A stretch of DNA of 64,000 bases, taken from Bacterioplanoides pacificum. Lineage in GTDB: Bacteria > Pseudomonadota > Gammaproteobacteria > Pseudomonadales > Oceanobacteraceae. Both the position numbers and the translations under genes were made by a program. Under the pieces are notes generated by a model. That model saw only the letters and a list, made by a program, of their open reading frames with translations. It did no database searches and had not been told where the DNA came from. Where the stretch lies: the NCBI RefSeq assembly GCF_042648445.1, contig NZ_JBHRYB010000014.1, positions 131,001 through 195,000 on the forward strand. Reading direction: 5' to 3'. Shown here in pieces: positions 34,585-43,399 of the stretch; positions within the stretch are counted from its first letter, which is position 1; the number at the start of each line of letters is the position of its first letter.

Positions 34585-36453
34585 ATGGAAGAAGCTGTTG
34601 GTATCCGTTGGCACCATTTTATTACCCGCATGGCGGTGCGGACTTACCCGCAGGCGAGTGCCTGTTTTGCCGAGCAGCAGGCGAGTCTGGCAACTGTGTT
34701 CCGGGCATTGTCCGGTAATGCCGGATTACGTCTGGCGCTGGCGGCAGAGCAACGGCTGAAAACGTCGCGCAGCTGGGTACAGAAAGTCGCCGGCTCGGGG
34801 TTGCGTCAGGCACTGGCCTGGCGTGACGAATCCTGCCTGTATCTGCCGGAACGGCTGGATTTTTATCCCGATGCCGGGCTGAACCGTGATTTATATCTGT
34901 GGCTGGCGGCTCTGGCAGCCTGTTCGGAACCACGACAGCATGAACAACAGCATAAGGCACAAGCGCAGCAGCCACATTGGCTGCTGCTGAATCAGCGCTG
35001 TGTCACGCTTTGCCTGCAACGCTTTCCCGGCCTGGTCAGTGTTTATCGTCGTTTGGCGGTGGCGGAGGTGGAACAGCGTGATCAGCGCCTGACCCTCAGC
35101 CAGGCGGCCTTGCCCAGAGAGCAGACACTGCGCCAGGCGATTCTGCAGCCGGGTTCGGTGAGCTATCTGCCCGCCGGACCGGGGGATGCGGATCCGGTGC
35201 CGTTGTGGTTATACCCACAGACTCAGGGGCCGGCGTTGAGTCGCACGGATGATGTGGCAGCGACAGCCGCGGATCATCCCGCGGCACAACCAAAAGCCAA
35301 TATCCGGCGGCGTGCAACATTGACCGAAGACCCGGACGGGCGTGATGGCCTGATGGTGTTCCGGCTGGAGAGTTTATTGTCGTGGTCGGAGTTTATTCCG
35401 CTGGACCGGACTGCCGATGACAATGACGATGAAGACGACAGCCTGCGTATTGCCGAAGACCTGGATGTGATTACGTTATCGCAGCAACGCAGTCGCCAGG
35501 CGTCAAAAATACGCTTAGATCTCGATCTGCCTTGTGCTGCAGAAGATGATATTCCATTAAGCGATGGCCGGTTATTTGCGGAATGGGATTATCGTAAACA
35601 ACGGTTGTTGCCGGATTATTGCCGGGTGATTCCGATGTTGCCACGCGCTGTTGCCGCGACCGGCCTGCCTGCGGCCTTACAGCCCGTGGCGCGGCGTTTG
35701 CGTCAGCAGTTTGCCTCATTTAATACTCAGCCACAGCTGATGCGGCATCAGCTGCAGGGGACCCAGCTGGATATTGATGCGCTGATTGCGCAGCAGGCCA
35801 GACAGCAACAGGGAAACGGCGACAGCCTGGCCCCGGTGTGGCGGCAACCACAGCGTAATCAACGCGATCTGGCCTGTTTGCTGCTGGCTGATTTGTCATT
35901 GTCTACCGATGCCTGGGCTAATAATGACAAGCAGGTGATCGACGTAATCCGCGACAGTCTGCATTTAATGGGTGAAGCACTGGATGCCAGCCATGATCAG
36001 TTTGCCATGTATGGTTTTTCTTCCCGGCGGCGTGATCATGTGCGCATTAATATGGTGAAAAATTTTAATGAACCCTGGGGACAACAGATTCATGGCCGGA
36101 TTAAAGCACTGACGCCGGGCTATTACACCCGGATGGGGGCGGCCATCCGCCAGGCGAATGAAATACTGCAGGATCAGCCGGCTGAGCAGCGGCTGTTATT
36201 AATTCTGACCGATGGCAAACCCAACGATCTCGATCTTTATGAAGGACAATATGGTTTAGAAGACACCCGCATGGCGATTATTGAAGCCCATCGTAAAGGC
36301 ATCACCACTCATTGTGTCACGATCGATCAGGACTGCCAGGATTATGTGCCTTACGTGTTTGGTCATCTTGGCTATTTCCGCATCGAACGGGCCGATCAGT
36401 TACCGCGTATGTTGCCTCGTCTTTACCTGAACCTGACCGGGCTGAATTCGTGA
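34585..36453 (+). CDS. norD: NorD, von Willebrand factor A domain protein
   Basis: A 622-residue protein with a C-terminal VWA domain (about residues 420-615) carrying the MIDAS motif LLADLSLSTDAW and ILTDGKPND. The middle has an acidic stretch (DDNDDEDDS). NorD works with NorQ in activating NO reductase. Its last codon overlaps the norE start by 4 bp (GTGA). It ends 84 bp into reading space shared with another frame that is not a gene. Confidence 0.92.
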   Translation: MEEAVGIRWHHFITRMAVRTYPQASACFAEQQASLATVFRALSGNAGLRLALAAEQRLKTSRSWVQKVAGSGLRQALAWRDESCLYLPERLDFYPDAGLNRDLYLWLAALAACSEPRQHEQQHKAQAQQPHWLLLNQRCVTLCLQRFPGLVSVYRRLAVAEVEQRDQRLTLSQAALPREQTLRQAILQPGSVSYLPAGPGDADPVPLWLYPQTQGPALSRTDDVAATAADHPAAQPKANIRRRATLTEDPDGRDGLMVFRLESLLSWSEFIPLDRTADDNDDEDDSLRIAEDLDVITLSQQRSRQASKIRLDLDLPCAAEDDIPLSDGRLFAEWDYRKQRLLPDYCRVIPMLPRAVAATGLPAALQPVARRLRQQFASFNTQPQLMRHQLQGTQLDIDALIAQQARQQQGNGDSLAPVWRQPQRNQRDLACLLLADLSLSTDAWANNDKQVIDVIRDSLHLMGEALDASHDQFAMYGFSSRRRDHVRINMVKNFNEPWGQQIHGRIKALTPGYYTRMGAAIRQANEILQDQPAEQRLLLILTDGKPNDLDLYEGQYGLEDTRMAIIEAHRKGITTHCVTIDQDCQDYVPYVFGHLGYFRIERADQLPRMLPRLYLNLTGLNS

Positions 36454-37028
36454 GCCGTGTTTATTCGTCTGAGGCCCGAGAGTTGCCCGGAGACCTGGCA
36501 TTATGGTTTTTTCTGTGTGCTGAGCTGGCCGTGTTTGGTTTATTAATTATCGGCTTTTGTCTGGTCAGGCTGCAGTATCCTGAGATGTTTTATCACGGTC
36601 TGCAGCAGTTACATATGGCGGCCGGCATTGCCAATACGCTGGTGTTGTTATCGGGCAGTTATTTTCTGGTGTTAGCGGTTGAACGTGTGCGTCATACAGA
36701 AATGTCGCCGGGCGGATATTTTTTTGCCGCTGCCGCCTGTGGCATGATTTATATCATTATCAAGATCAGTGAGTATCAACAACTCTATACTGACGGTTAT
36801 TCATTACATTACGATATATTTTTCGGCTTTTATTTTTTCACGACTTTTTTTCATTTATTACATGTACTGGCAGGCGTCATATTGTTGCTGCTGACACAAG
36901 CCTGGCTGAAGCAGAACAACAGCGATCCGCTCGGCCGCCGTAAAGGGGCAGAAAGTGTCGCCTGTTACTGGCACATGGTTGATCTGGTGTGGATTGTCTT
37001 ATTTCCCACGCTGTATGTACTAGGCTGA
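36450..37028 (+). CDS. norE: NorE, cytochrome c oxidase subunit III-like protein
   Basis: A 192-residue membrane protein of the COX3 family with five predicted TM segments (PGDLALWFFLCAELAVFGLL at the start, FYFFTTFFHLLHVLAGV, YWHMVDLVWIVLFPTLY at the end). GTG 36450 overlaps the norD stop, which supports this start; an upstream in-frame ATG at 36312 lies deep in norD. In Paracoccus NorE supports NO reductase activity. Confidence 0.9.
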   Translation: MSRVYSSEARELPGDLALWFFLCAELAVFGLLIIGFCLVRLQYPEMFYHGLQQLHMAAGIANTLVLLSGSYFLVLAVERVRHTEMSPGGYFFAAAACGMIYIIIKISEYQQLYTDGYSLHYDIFFGFYFFTTFFHLLHVLAGVILLLLTQAWLKQNNSDPLGRRKGAESVACYWHMVDLVWIVLFPTLYVLG

Positions 37029-37042
37029 ATAAAGGTGATGGT

Positions 37043-37303
37043 TTGATCAACAGCAATACCCGCCGGGTAACAGGATTATGGCTGTTAATGTTATTGCTGA
37101 CGCTGACGGTGGTTGTTTTGCCGCGCCAGCACTGGCTGATGCTGGCTGTTTCGGTCTGGTTGGTAACCGTCGTTAAAGGTTTGTGGATTATCCGCTATTT
37201 TATGGAGCTGAACCGGGCTCCGTTGATCTGGCAACGAATTCTGCAGGGCTGGTTAATTCTGACCGTTTCTGCGGTAACAATGACTGCCATCAGGCAGCTA
37301 TGA
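37043..37303 (+). CDS. norF: NorF-like small membrane protein (COX4 type)
   Basis: About 86 residues with three hydrophobic segments (LWLLMLLLTLTVVVL, WLMLAVSVWLVTVVKGLWIIRYFMEL and WLILTVSAVTMTA), as in the prokaryotic cytochrome oxidase subunit IV family. The frame can be extended to 36989 inside norE, but the TTG at 37043 follows an AAAGGTG ribosome binding site. It completes norQCBDEF. Confidence 0.78.
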   Translation: MINSNTRRVTGLWLLMLLLTLTVVVLPRQHWLMLAVSVWLVTVVKGLWIIRYFMELNRAPLIWQRILQGWLILTVSAVTMTAIRQL

Positions 37304-37329
37304 GCCTTCGGGCAACCTTAAGGAGATTG

Positions 37330-37653
37330 ATGATGAAAAAATTACTTCTGGCTACTGCGGTGATGACCATGGCCTTCAGCTCTGTCAGCTCAGCGGCAGG
37401 AGACGCGGCCGCCGGTGAAGCAAAATCCGGTATGTGTGTGGCGTGCCATAACACCGACGGCAACAGCATGGTTCCTATGTACCCTAAACTGGCAGGGCAA
37501 CATGCGGCGTATCTTGAAAGCGCATTAAAAGCCTACCGTGACGGTCAGCGCACCGGAGGTAATGCAGCGGTGATGGCGCCGATGGCAAAAACCCTGACCG
37601 ACCAGGATATTGCTAACCTGGCGGCCTATTTCAGCCAGCAAAAAGCCAAATAA
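37330..37653 (+). CDS. Small periplasmic cytochrome c
   Basis: A 107-residue class I cytochrome c, c553/c4-like: signal peptide MMKKLLLATAVMTMAFSSVSSAA, heme motif CVACH at about residue 37, and axial Met in VMAPMAKTLTDQD. Strong AGGAGA before ATG 37330. It follows norF by 26 bp and could shuttle electrons from the bc1 complex to NirS, NorC or NosZ. A terminator hairpin follows. Confidence 0.88.
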   Translation: MMKKLLLATAVMTMAFSSVSSAAGDAAAGEAKSGMCVACHNTDGNSMVPMYPKLAGQHAAYLESALKAYRDGQRTGGNAAVMAPMAKTLTDQDIANLAAYFSQQKAK

Positions 37654-37661
37654 AAACTCTG

Positions 37662-37690
37662 TGCCCGCACTGCTTGGTGGCGGGCATTTT
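37662..37690 (+). terminator. Terminator after the nor operon cytochrome gene
   Basis: TGCCCGC pairs with GCGGGCA (7 bp) and is followed by TTTT, 9 bp after the stop codon. Confidence 0.75.
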
Positions 37691-37709
37691 ATTACCTACG
37701 GAGCGAGGC

Positions 37710-38081
37710 ATGAAAAATACCAATAAACCACTGGTCTATTCCTGCTCGGGCTGTTCCCAGGTTGCTCAGCTGGCGAACCGGATTGCGGTGGATCTGGATC
37801 GTAATGACGTTGCTGAGATGTCCTGTATTGCCGGAATTGGCGGCCAGGTTAAAGCCATTCTGAAACTGGCCCGCTCAGGCCGGCCGGTGCTGGCAATTGA
37901 TGGCTGTCCACTGTGTTGTGTACAGAAAAGTCTACATCATATTGGTGTGACGGCGGATCATCATTTGTTGCTGTCTGATTTTGGTTTGAAAAAACGTCAG
38001 CACGAAGAGTACAGCGACGCTGATGTGAAACATTTTTCTGACTTGATTAAAAGTGACATTATTCCACTGATTAGTTTATGA
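37710..38081 (+). CDS. DGC-domain putative zinc-binding protein
   Basis: A 123-residue protein with SCSGCSQ near the N-terminus, MSCIAGIGG, and IDGCPLCCVQKSLHHIG, the DGC motif that names the family. The conserved cysteines suggest binding of zinc or another metal. Such proteins recur beside denitrification and anaerobic genes, but their role is not known. ATG 37710 has a GGAGCGAGG ribosome binding site; the frame extends upstream into the terminator. Confidence 0.78.
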   Translation: MKNTNKPLVYSCSGCSQVAQLANRIAVDLDRNDVAEMSCIAGIGGQVKAILKLARSGRPVLAIDGCPLCCVQKSLHHIGVTADHHLLLSDFGLKKRQHEEYSDADVKHFSDLIKSDIIPLISL

Positions 38082-38088
38082 GCGCTGG

Positions 38089-38964
38089 CTATTCCACCAG
38101 CGCCATACCCGCCAGCCGGTTCCAGTAGCCGTTACTTTCTTTGCTGCCCAGTGTGACCGGTTGTTGTCCTTTCATATTGGCGCGGAATTTTTTCAGCCAC
38201 TCGAAGGTGCCTTCCGGCTCCGGGCTGAGGCGCACCACATCGACCAGAGGTGGCATCGAGGGCAGGTCGTTAATCAGGTTATAACGCATCCCCGACTGGG
38301 TCTGAATACCATTTAATACAAACAAGGGCTGGCCATCCTGGCTATATACTTGCCGGCCTTTAGGGTAGTTAATACAACACAGTTCACACTGATCTTTTTG
38401 GCGATTTTCAGAACGTGCAGTAAAACAGCGGGCCGACCAGGCCAGCGGCATATGGCCAAAGGCAAACACTTCGGTTTCAAACTGACTGCGTACATTACGA
38501 ATCACTTTCTGATACAACAGAGATTCCAGCCAGTCGCGTGATAGTTCAAGCGGCATTACCCAGCGTTGCAGGCCGGCGTTAATCAGGTATTTCAGGGTAT
38601 TCTGGTTGTAACAACTGATGGCGGGTCCAGCAATAAAAGGTAAGTTTTTTTCTTTCGCAAGCTGTACTGCGCCGATATCATTCGCTTCCACGACAAATTC
38701 ACCGTTGTCGATGTAACGCGTCATTTCACGCACCAGTGTCGGGCTTTCCAGCAGGGTCATGGTCGACAAACACACCTGTTTGCCGGCTTCTCTTAAAGTC
38801 AGGGCAATCTGCTGATAATCTTTCAGGTTCAGTTCCCGGCGTTTGCTGCACACGGTTTCGCCAAGGTAAATAATATCCGCATCCGATTCTGCGGCCTGTT
38901 GGTAAAAACGGATAACCTGCTCTTTGGGCCAATAATACTGAATAGCTCCCAGCGATAATTTCAT
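38089..38964 (-). CDS. ubiV: UbiV, O2-independent ubiquinone hydroxylation factor
   Basis: A 291-residue U32-peptidase-like protein. The iron-sulfur ligands known for UbiV are present: a Cys in TVCSKRREL and the CFTARSENRQKDQCELCC cluster. With UbiU it hydroxylates the ubiquinone ring using prephenate instead of oxygen. It lies 3 bp after ubiU on the same strand. This allows ubiquinone to serve as electron carrier in anaerobic denitrification. Confidence 0.92.
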   Translation of the reverse strand: MKLSLGAIQYYWPKEQVIRFYQQAAESDADIIYLGETVCSKRRELNLKDYQQIALTLREAGKQVCLSTMTLLESPTLVREMTRYIDNGEFVVEANDIGAVQLAKEKNLPFIAGPAISCYNQNTLKYLINAGLQRWVMPLELSRDWLESLLYQKVIRNVRSQFETEVFAFGHMPLAWSARCFTARSENRQKDQCELCCINYPKGRQVYSQDGQPLFVLNGIQTQSGMRYNLINDLPSMPPLVDVVRLSPEPEGTFEWLKKFRANMKGQQPVTLGSKESNGYWNRLAGMALVE

Positions 38965-38967
38965 GGG

Positions 38968-39963
38968 TTATTTCCACTTACGGTGATAGGCGCCCAGAGT
39001 GGTCTGGCTGCCTTCTGATAATAAACTGAGGGTTCGGTTCCATTCGTCCTGTACCTGAAAGCGCTGTGGGTCTGCCATCAGGGTATCGATTGCCTGGCGC
39101 CAGACACGGGTGATTTTTTCGACATAGGCCGGACTGCGCTGACGTCCCTCGATTTTAAGAGAGCAGATTCCATCGTTATATAACTCAGGTAACAGCTCCA
39201 GGGTGTTCAGGCTGGTGGGTTCTTCCAGCACATTAAAGACTTCATCTTCCACCCGAAAACGGCCTTTACACAGAGTTGGGTAACCGGCATTTTCACCGGC
39301 TTTAAAACGATCGATTGTGACGCCGTTTAGCCGTGATTCCAGTGTGCCGTCGGCTTTTTCTTCCCAGCGTACATAAGCCGCCGGCGAGCAGACACCGGCG
39401 GTGTTGGGTGATTCACCGGTCATGTAAGAGCTCAGATAACAGCGACCCTCCGCCATAATACATAAACTGCCAAAGGCAAAAACTTCCAGCGCCATATCCG
39501 ACATCCGGGTCAGTGCTTTAACCTGAGATATGGATAACACCCGCGGCAATACCACCCGGCTGACCCCCAGACTGCGGTAAAAATCAATGGCTGCCGGATT
39601 GGTGGCAGAAGCCTGCACGGATAAATGTTTTTCAATTCCCGGATAACGCTCGTGAGCGTATTCGAGCAATGAAATATCGGCCAGAATTAATACATCAGCG
39701 CCGCTGTTGACGGCGCTATCGACGGCCTGTTGCCAGCGTTTCCAGTGATCGGTATGGGCAAAGGTATTGATGGCGACATGGATTTTACGGCCATGACGAT
39801 GAGTGTAGGCAACGGCTTCATCCAGGCCAGAACCCGCGAGATTAAGGCCGGCAAAATGGCGCGCGTTGGTATCGCCGCGCAGGCCAACATAAACCGCATC
39901 GGCTCCCTGATTAATGGCTGCTTTCAGAGCGGGTAAACTTCCCGCCGGGCACAATAACTCCAT
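38968..39963 (-). CDS. ubiU: UbiU, O2-independent ubiquinone hydroxylation factor
   Basis: A 331-residue U32-peptidase-like protein that starts MELLCPAGSLPALKAAINQGADAVYVG. The four iron-sulfur cysteines fit GSLCIMAEGRCYLSS, AGVCSPAAY and YPTLCKGRF. It forms a heterodimer with UbiV. First gene of ubiU-ubiV, divergent from ubiT. Confidence 0.93.
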   Translation of the reverse strand: MELLCPAGSLPALKAAINQGADAVYVGLRGDTNARHFAGLNLAGSGLDEAVAYTHRHGRKIHVAINTFAHTDHWKRWQQAVDSAVNSGADVLILADISLLEYAHERYPGIEKHLSVQASATNPAAIDFYRSLGVSRVVLPRVLSISQVKALTRMSDMALEVFAFGSLCIMAEGRCYLSSYMTGESPNTAGVCSPAAYVRWEEKADGTLESRLNGVTIDRFKAGENAGYPTLCKGRFRVEDEVFNVLEEPTSLNTLELLPELYNDGICSLKIEGRQRSPAYVEKITRVWRQAIDTLMADPQRFQVQDEWNRTLSLLSEGSQTTLGAYHRKWK

Positions 39964-40031
39964 ACATTATCCGCCGTAATAAACTTCCAGCGTATGGTAT
40001 TAGAGCCGGGTGTTTGTCGCTAAACCCAATT

Positions 40032-40063
40032 AGGGGTAGTTTTAAATTACTCATTAATAGGTT
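40032..40063. promoter_or_regulatory. NarL-type heptamers between ubiU and ubiT
   Basis: TACTCAT-TA-ATAGGTT (40048-40063) is a 7-2-7 pair with one deviation in the last base. An additional single heptamer AGGGGTA lies at 40032-40038. The pair is centred between the divergent ubiU and ubiT start codons. Confidence 0.6.
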
Positions 40064-40095
40064 TTGTCTGCTTGCTACAAAGTTTTTATGCTGGC

Positions 40096-40623
40096 ATGAC
40101 GCTGATTGAGAACCTGACTATGGCTTTGTTAAATCCCGCTGTGTTGTTGCAGCATAATCTGATCAAACTGCCGGCTGTGATTACCCGCTATACGCCAGAC
40201 CTGGTGCTGGAGCAGCTGATTGCCGTTGGCCTGAATCATTTAATGGCGACGGAAATCGCGCAGGGGGAGCTGGATTTTCTGCAGCGTAAAATGGCCACTG
40301 TCAATATCACGGATCTGAATTTTTGTTTCAGTACCACCCTGCTGGGGAATAAAATTCACGTCAGAGTACCGGCCAGGGAAGCACAGGTAACCTTACGTAC
40401 CGATCAGCAGGCGCTGCTGGAAATGTTACACGCTGAAATTGACCCGGATACGCTATTTTTTCAGCGCCGGCTGTTGATCACCGGGGATACTGAACTGGGA
40501 CTGGAACTGAAAAATCTGATTGACCGGCTTGAGCTGGCAGACAGAATTCCGTCAGCGTTAATGAAGCTGATCAGTGGTATTCATAGCCGGCAGCAACAAC
40601 TGGCTGCCGAGCAAGCAGACTAG
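40096..40623 (+). CDS. ubiT: UbiT, SCP2-domain lipid-binding accessory factor
   Basis: About 175 residues with an SCP2 sterol-carrier-like domain (ITDLNFCFSTTLLGNKIHVRV and GDTELGLELKNLIDRL). UbiT binds quinone precursors for anaerobic ubiquinone synthesis. In-frame starts exist at 40072 (TTG), 40096 and 40120 (ATG); none has a strong ribosome binding site, so the N-terminus is uncertain. It completes ubiUVT. Confidence 0.88.
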   Translation: MTLIENLTMALLNPAVLLQHNLIKLPAVITRYTPDLVLEQLIAVGLNHLMATEIAQGELDFLQRKMATVNITDLNFCFSTTLLGNKIHVRVPAREAQVTLRTDQQALLEMLHAEIDPDTLFFQRRLLITGDTELGLELKNLIDRLELADRIPSALMKLISGIHSRQQQLAAEQAD

Positions 40624-40639
40624 TGCCTGTTAACGAGCG

Positions 40640-41044
40640 CTAGTAAAGCGCGATCAGTTCGCCGCTGCGGTTAAAGGTCAGGTATTCGGCAATCATACCG
40701 CTGGTTATTTTATTGACCATCAGCTGCAGATACTGATCGGCTTCTTCCGCCTGAGGTGGGAAACCATCGTGCCCGGCCATTGAACTGACAAAAGTAATGT
40801 CCCAGTTTTGCCCGGTTCGTTCTGATTCCTTTACCAGTTCGTGAAAATGCATCACCTCACCAGGTAACTTATCCACACACAACACCGGGCTGAGCACACC
40901 ACCACTGCCGTTTTCAAAATTCTGCTGTTGTTCCTGGCTGTAGCCTTCAGGTAATTCAGACCTGGCCATCACAAATAACAGGCGTTGTGGTTCCGGCTGG
41001 CTCATGGCCGTCAGAATCAGATCTTCGTAGGAGGTTATGTTCAT
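40640..41044 (-). CDS. Conserved hypothetical protein, sometimes named ribonucleotide reductase subunit alpha
   Basis: A 134-residue soluble protein (ITSYEDLILTAMSQPEPQRLLFVMARSELP, VLCVDKLPGEVMHFHELVKES, WDITFVSSMAGHDG). A family like this is widespread in gammaproteobacteria and carries the misleading database name above; nothing in it resembles a reductase catalytic site. Function unknown. It closes the core region before the accessory genes and is convergent with ubiT. Confidence 0.65.
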   Translation of the reverse strand: MNITSYEDLILTAMSQPEPQRLLFVMARSELPEGYSQEQQQNFENGSGGVLSPVLCVDKLPGEVMHFHELVKESERTGQNWDITFVSSMAGHDGFPPQAEEADQYLQLMVNKITSGMIAEYLTFNRSGELIALY

Positions 41045-41168
41045 CTAAACACCTTGTGGCAATGCATAAAACAACTGATGACCCGATTGCCGAAACGTAC
41101 CACCAACCCTCAAATCCAGATGATACAAACACCAGCAATCCTGCATCCCAAGCTCAGCTGTGGGGTCA

Positions 41169-41900
41169 TCAGTTAATTAAGATTCTAAGCTGGCTGTGGC
41201 GATCTGCAACGGAGCATTGTGGGTATATCGGAGTGGGGGGATTACCGTTTTTGATATCGCCTATCGACACCAGGTTATCCGTGACTGGCGTAGGTTCGTA
41301 ATCTGGATACTTGTAGTGGAGTTTCGTGTCGTAATAGTCCGAAGTGCACAAAGTGGCATCGACGGCGTACAGGTCGCTGAGTAGGCGATGTTCCTTTTCG
41401 TAGATCCATTCATCAGACTTCTCGAAATAGATTCGGGTGCTGTCAGCCATATGAAAGCTGCTCTTCAGTCTCTGGGGGAGGGCTTTCATTCTGTCTTTGC
41501 GGTAATGAACCCGGCCTAATTGCCTGGATTTACTACCGTCTTCTTTAAAGAAGTTATGGGAGGTATCGAAGGCAACTACGATTCCGCGGTGGTTGCCGGC
41601 GTAATGACTCCACATCAGCAGGTTATCGCTGGTTTCAGTGAAGGAGACGATGCCTATTTTTTTGAAAGCTCGCTTTAAAAAACTACGGTTGAAGTCGAAT
41701 AGTTCTTTGCTGACGTCTGTCTCTGGCGTCATCTCTAGCTGGGCATGTATATCCAACGTGTGGTCAAACATATATTCGTTGGAGGGCCGCAGCTCGAACG
41801 GGTCGTTCAGTGCACTGCGTGGTGTGCAGCGCAGGAAGAAATTTTCGAAGGACTCCTTCCTGTAGGGCATGTATTTGAAAAGTATTGGCGTATCGCTCAT
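41169..41900 (-). CDS. DUF2971 family protein
   Basis: A 243-residue protein with the DUF2971 hallmarks: LFKYMPYRKESFENFFLRC, SALNDPFELRP, SFTETSDNLLMWSHYAGNHRGIVVAFD and EKSDEWIYEKEHR. Members occur in accessory and phage-defence regions; their activity is not known. It is the downstream copy of a tandem pair, 12 bp after the second copy, and looks intact. Confidence 0.85.
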   Translation of the reverse strand: MSDTPILFKYMPYRKESFENFFLRCTPRSALNDPFELRPSNEYMFDHTLDIHAQLEMTPETDVSKELFDFNRSFLKRAFKKIGIVSFTETSDNLLMWSHYAGNHRGIVVAFDTSHNFFKEDGSKSRQLGRVHYRKDRMKALPQRLKSSFHMADSTRIYFEKSDEWIYEKEHRLLSDLYAVDATLCTSDYYDTKLHYKYPDYEPTPVTDNLVSIGDIKNGNPPTPIYPQCSVADRHSQLRILIN

Positions 41901-41912
41901 CTAACCTCCGGG

Positions 41913-42808
41913 TCAATCTTGTTGTTCGGTGGATGTGAGCGTTTCAAACTGCAGACAATAGTCATCATCGTCGATTGTTGCTTTTTGGCAAACAAAACCA
42001 TGCTCTTCGGTTTTAGTTTTTACTATGTTCAGATTATCTTCAGTCATTAAAGCTCCGCAGGTTACCGAAACTATGGCATCCAAAGGTATTTTAAAAAAAC
42101 ATAAGAGCTCGGAGCTGTTAAGTAAAGCAGTTGGAAGAGGTTTCGCCGGTCCGGTTAATTCATACTTCTTGCCGCCATGAGTAGTGGGAGGCGGTGTATC
42201 AAGTGTATGACTTGCGTGTTCGTCCCAGAACTCTTTGTTCACAAATATGTGATCGGAGTTCACGAGCTTCCGTATGACTCGATGTTCTTTTTCATAGATC
42301 CATTCATCTGACTTCTCGAACAGCGGAGCGTACAGATCAACCATTTCTGGATTTTTCGATCAGGAACCAATCCCTCTGTTCTACGTTTACGGTAGCGAAC
42401 TCTATCTAAGCGTTCGGTGTGCCCGTCTAGCGATGCGAAAAATGGGTGATTTATGTTGTATTCAATTACCAAACCGCGATGGTTATCACCGTAGTGCGAC
42501 CACATCAGTAAGTTATCTCTTGTCTCAGTCAGAGATATAATTCCGATGTTTTTTAGCTCATTTGTGAAAGGCATTAAAGTGCGAACATGATCACTTACAT
42601 CGCCTGAAAGATTCACCCTCATCTCTTCTCGAGTCTTTCCCCATCTACCAGATGGCTGAGGAGCGATGCCAAACTCACACTCAATCAAATAATTTAAGCC
42701 TGGCAGAATCTCAAAAGGGTCGTTCAATGCCGCTCTTTGTGAGCAACGAACCAAGAAGTTGTCAAAGAATTCCTGGCGGAAGGGCATATACTTGTAGAGG
42801 GTATTCAT
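41913..42808 (-). pseudogene. DUF2971 family gene with one-base frameshift
   Basis: The first 150 or so residues (LYKYMPFRQEFFDNFLVRC through RVRYRKRRTEGLVPDRK) are in one frame and the rest (NPEMVDLYAPLFEKSDEWIYEKEHR onward to the stop at 41913) is in another. Adding one A to the A5 run at 42352-42356 (minus strand) restores one continuous protein of about 298 residues. It is paralogous to the next gene. It may be a true pseudogene, a phase-variable homopolymer tract or a sequencing error. Confidence 0.82.
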
Positions 42809-42829
42809 GGAGCCCTTTTCTTTGTAATG

Positions 42830-43072
42830 TCAGCTCAGCGCCTGCTCAATGGTGGCGTTGGTCAGGTGTTGTTCGGTTTCGCTGGCTTGTTGCAGGCCGT
42901 CTTTCAGCTGGTCGCAGAGGGCGAATAGCTCATCGACTTTGCCGGCGATGTACCCATCGGTAACGGAGAACGCTTCGTCGATCTGGGTATGACTATCCGA
43001 CCCGCCGCTGACGATTGCGGGTGTAATATATTTGGTACGGATATCCGTTTCGGTTAACGCTTTCTTGTCCAT
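42830..43072 (-). pseudogene. Type I restriction scar: HsdR start fused to HsdS end
   Basis: An 80-residue frame. Its first 20 residues (MDKKALTETDIRTKYITPAI) look like the start of a type I restriction subunit HsdR. Its last 40 (GKVDELFALCDQLKDGLQQA and onward) look like the C-terminal coiled coil of specificity subunit HsdS. The nuclease, translocase, methylase and target-recognition parts are gone. Best read as what remains after deletion of an hsd locus; function unlikely. Confidence 0.65.
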
Positions 43073-43399
43073 AAGGCCCAATGGCACCGTGGGGGTGGTG
43101 TCGTACTGATTATTAACTTAACAGTGAGTCTACTACAGCTGTATGCGCTTTAGTATGCAATTACAGCCGATAAAGATGTCCAGAGTGTTTATCTTTCGTT
43201 GCTACTCAAGGGTCATTAAATGACCCACTAAATAACTACGCGCAACAGCCACAAAAAAGGCCCTTAACCGCGTGGTTAAGGGCCTTTTAGGAAGTCCGTG
43301 GACTTTAATATGGTGGTGCCGTGGGACGCCGGTTTGGTTCCCTCAATAGGAACTGAATTAGTCCCTCAATTGCTTTAGTAAGCCAATGCGGGTCTATGC
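43073..43399. other. Intergenic region with terminator and short palindrome
   Basis: No gene is visible. It contains the long terminator hairpin at 43255 and the palindrome AAGTCCGTGGACTT at 43291-43304. Nothing further is recognised. Confidence 0.5.
43255..43288. terminator. Strong bidirectional terminator
   Basis: A perfect 15-bp inverted repeat, AAAAGGCCCTTAACC and GGTTAAGGGCCTTTT, around a GCGT loop gives A/T runs at both ends. Confidence 0.88.

Noticed and set aside
36312..36449. Upstream extension of norE into norD
   Set aside because: The GTG at 36450 overlaps the norD stop and starts the COX3 homology; the extension has no family match.
43300..43370. tRNA-like stretch (TGGTGGTGCCGTGGGA...GGTTTGGTTCCC)
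   Set aside because: It looks like part of a tRNA or attachment core, but no complete cloverleaf or anticodon arm can be drawn.
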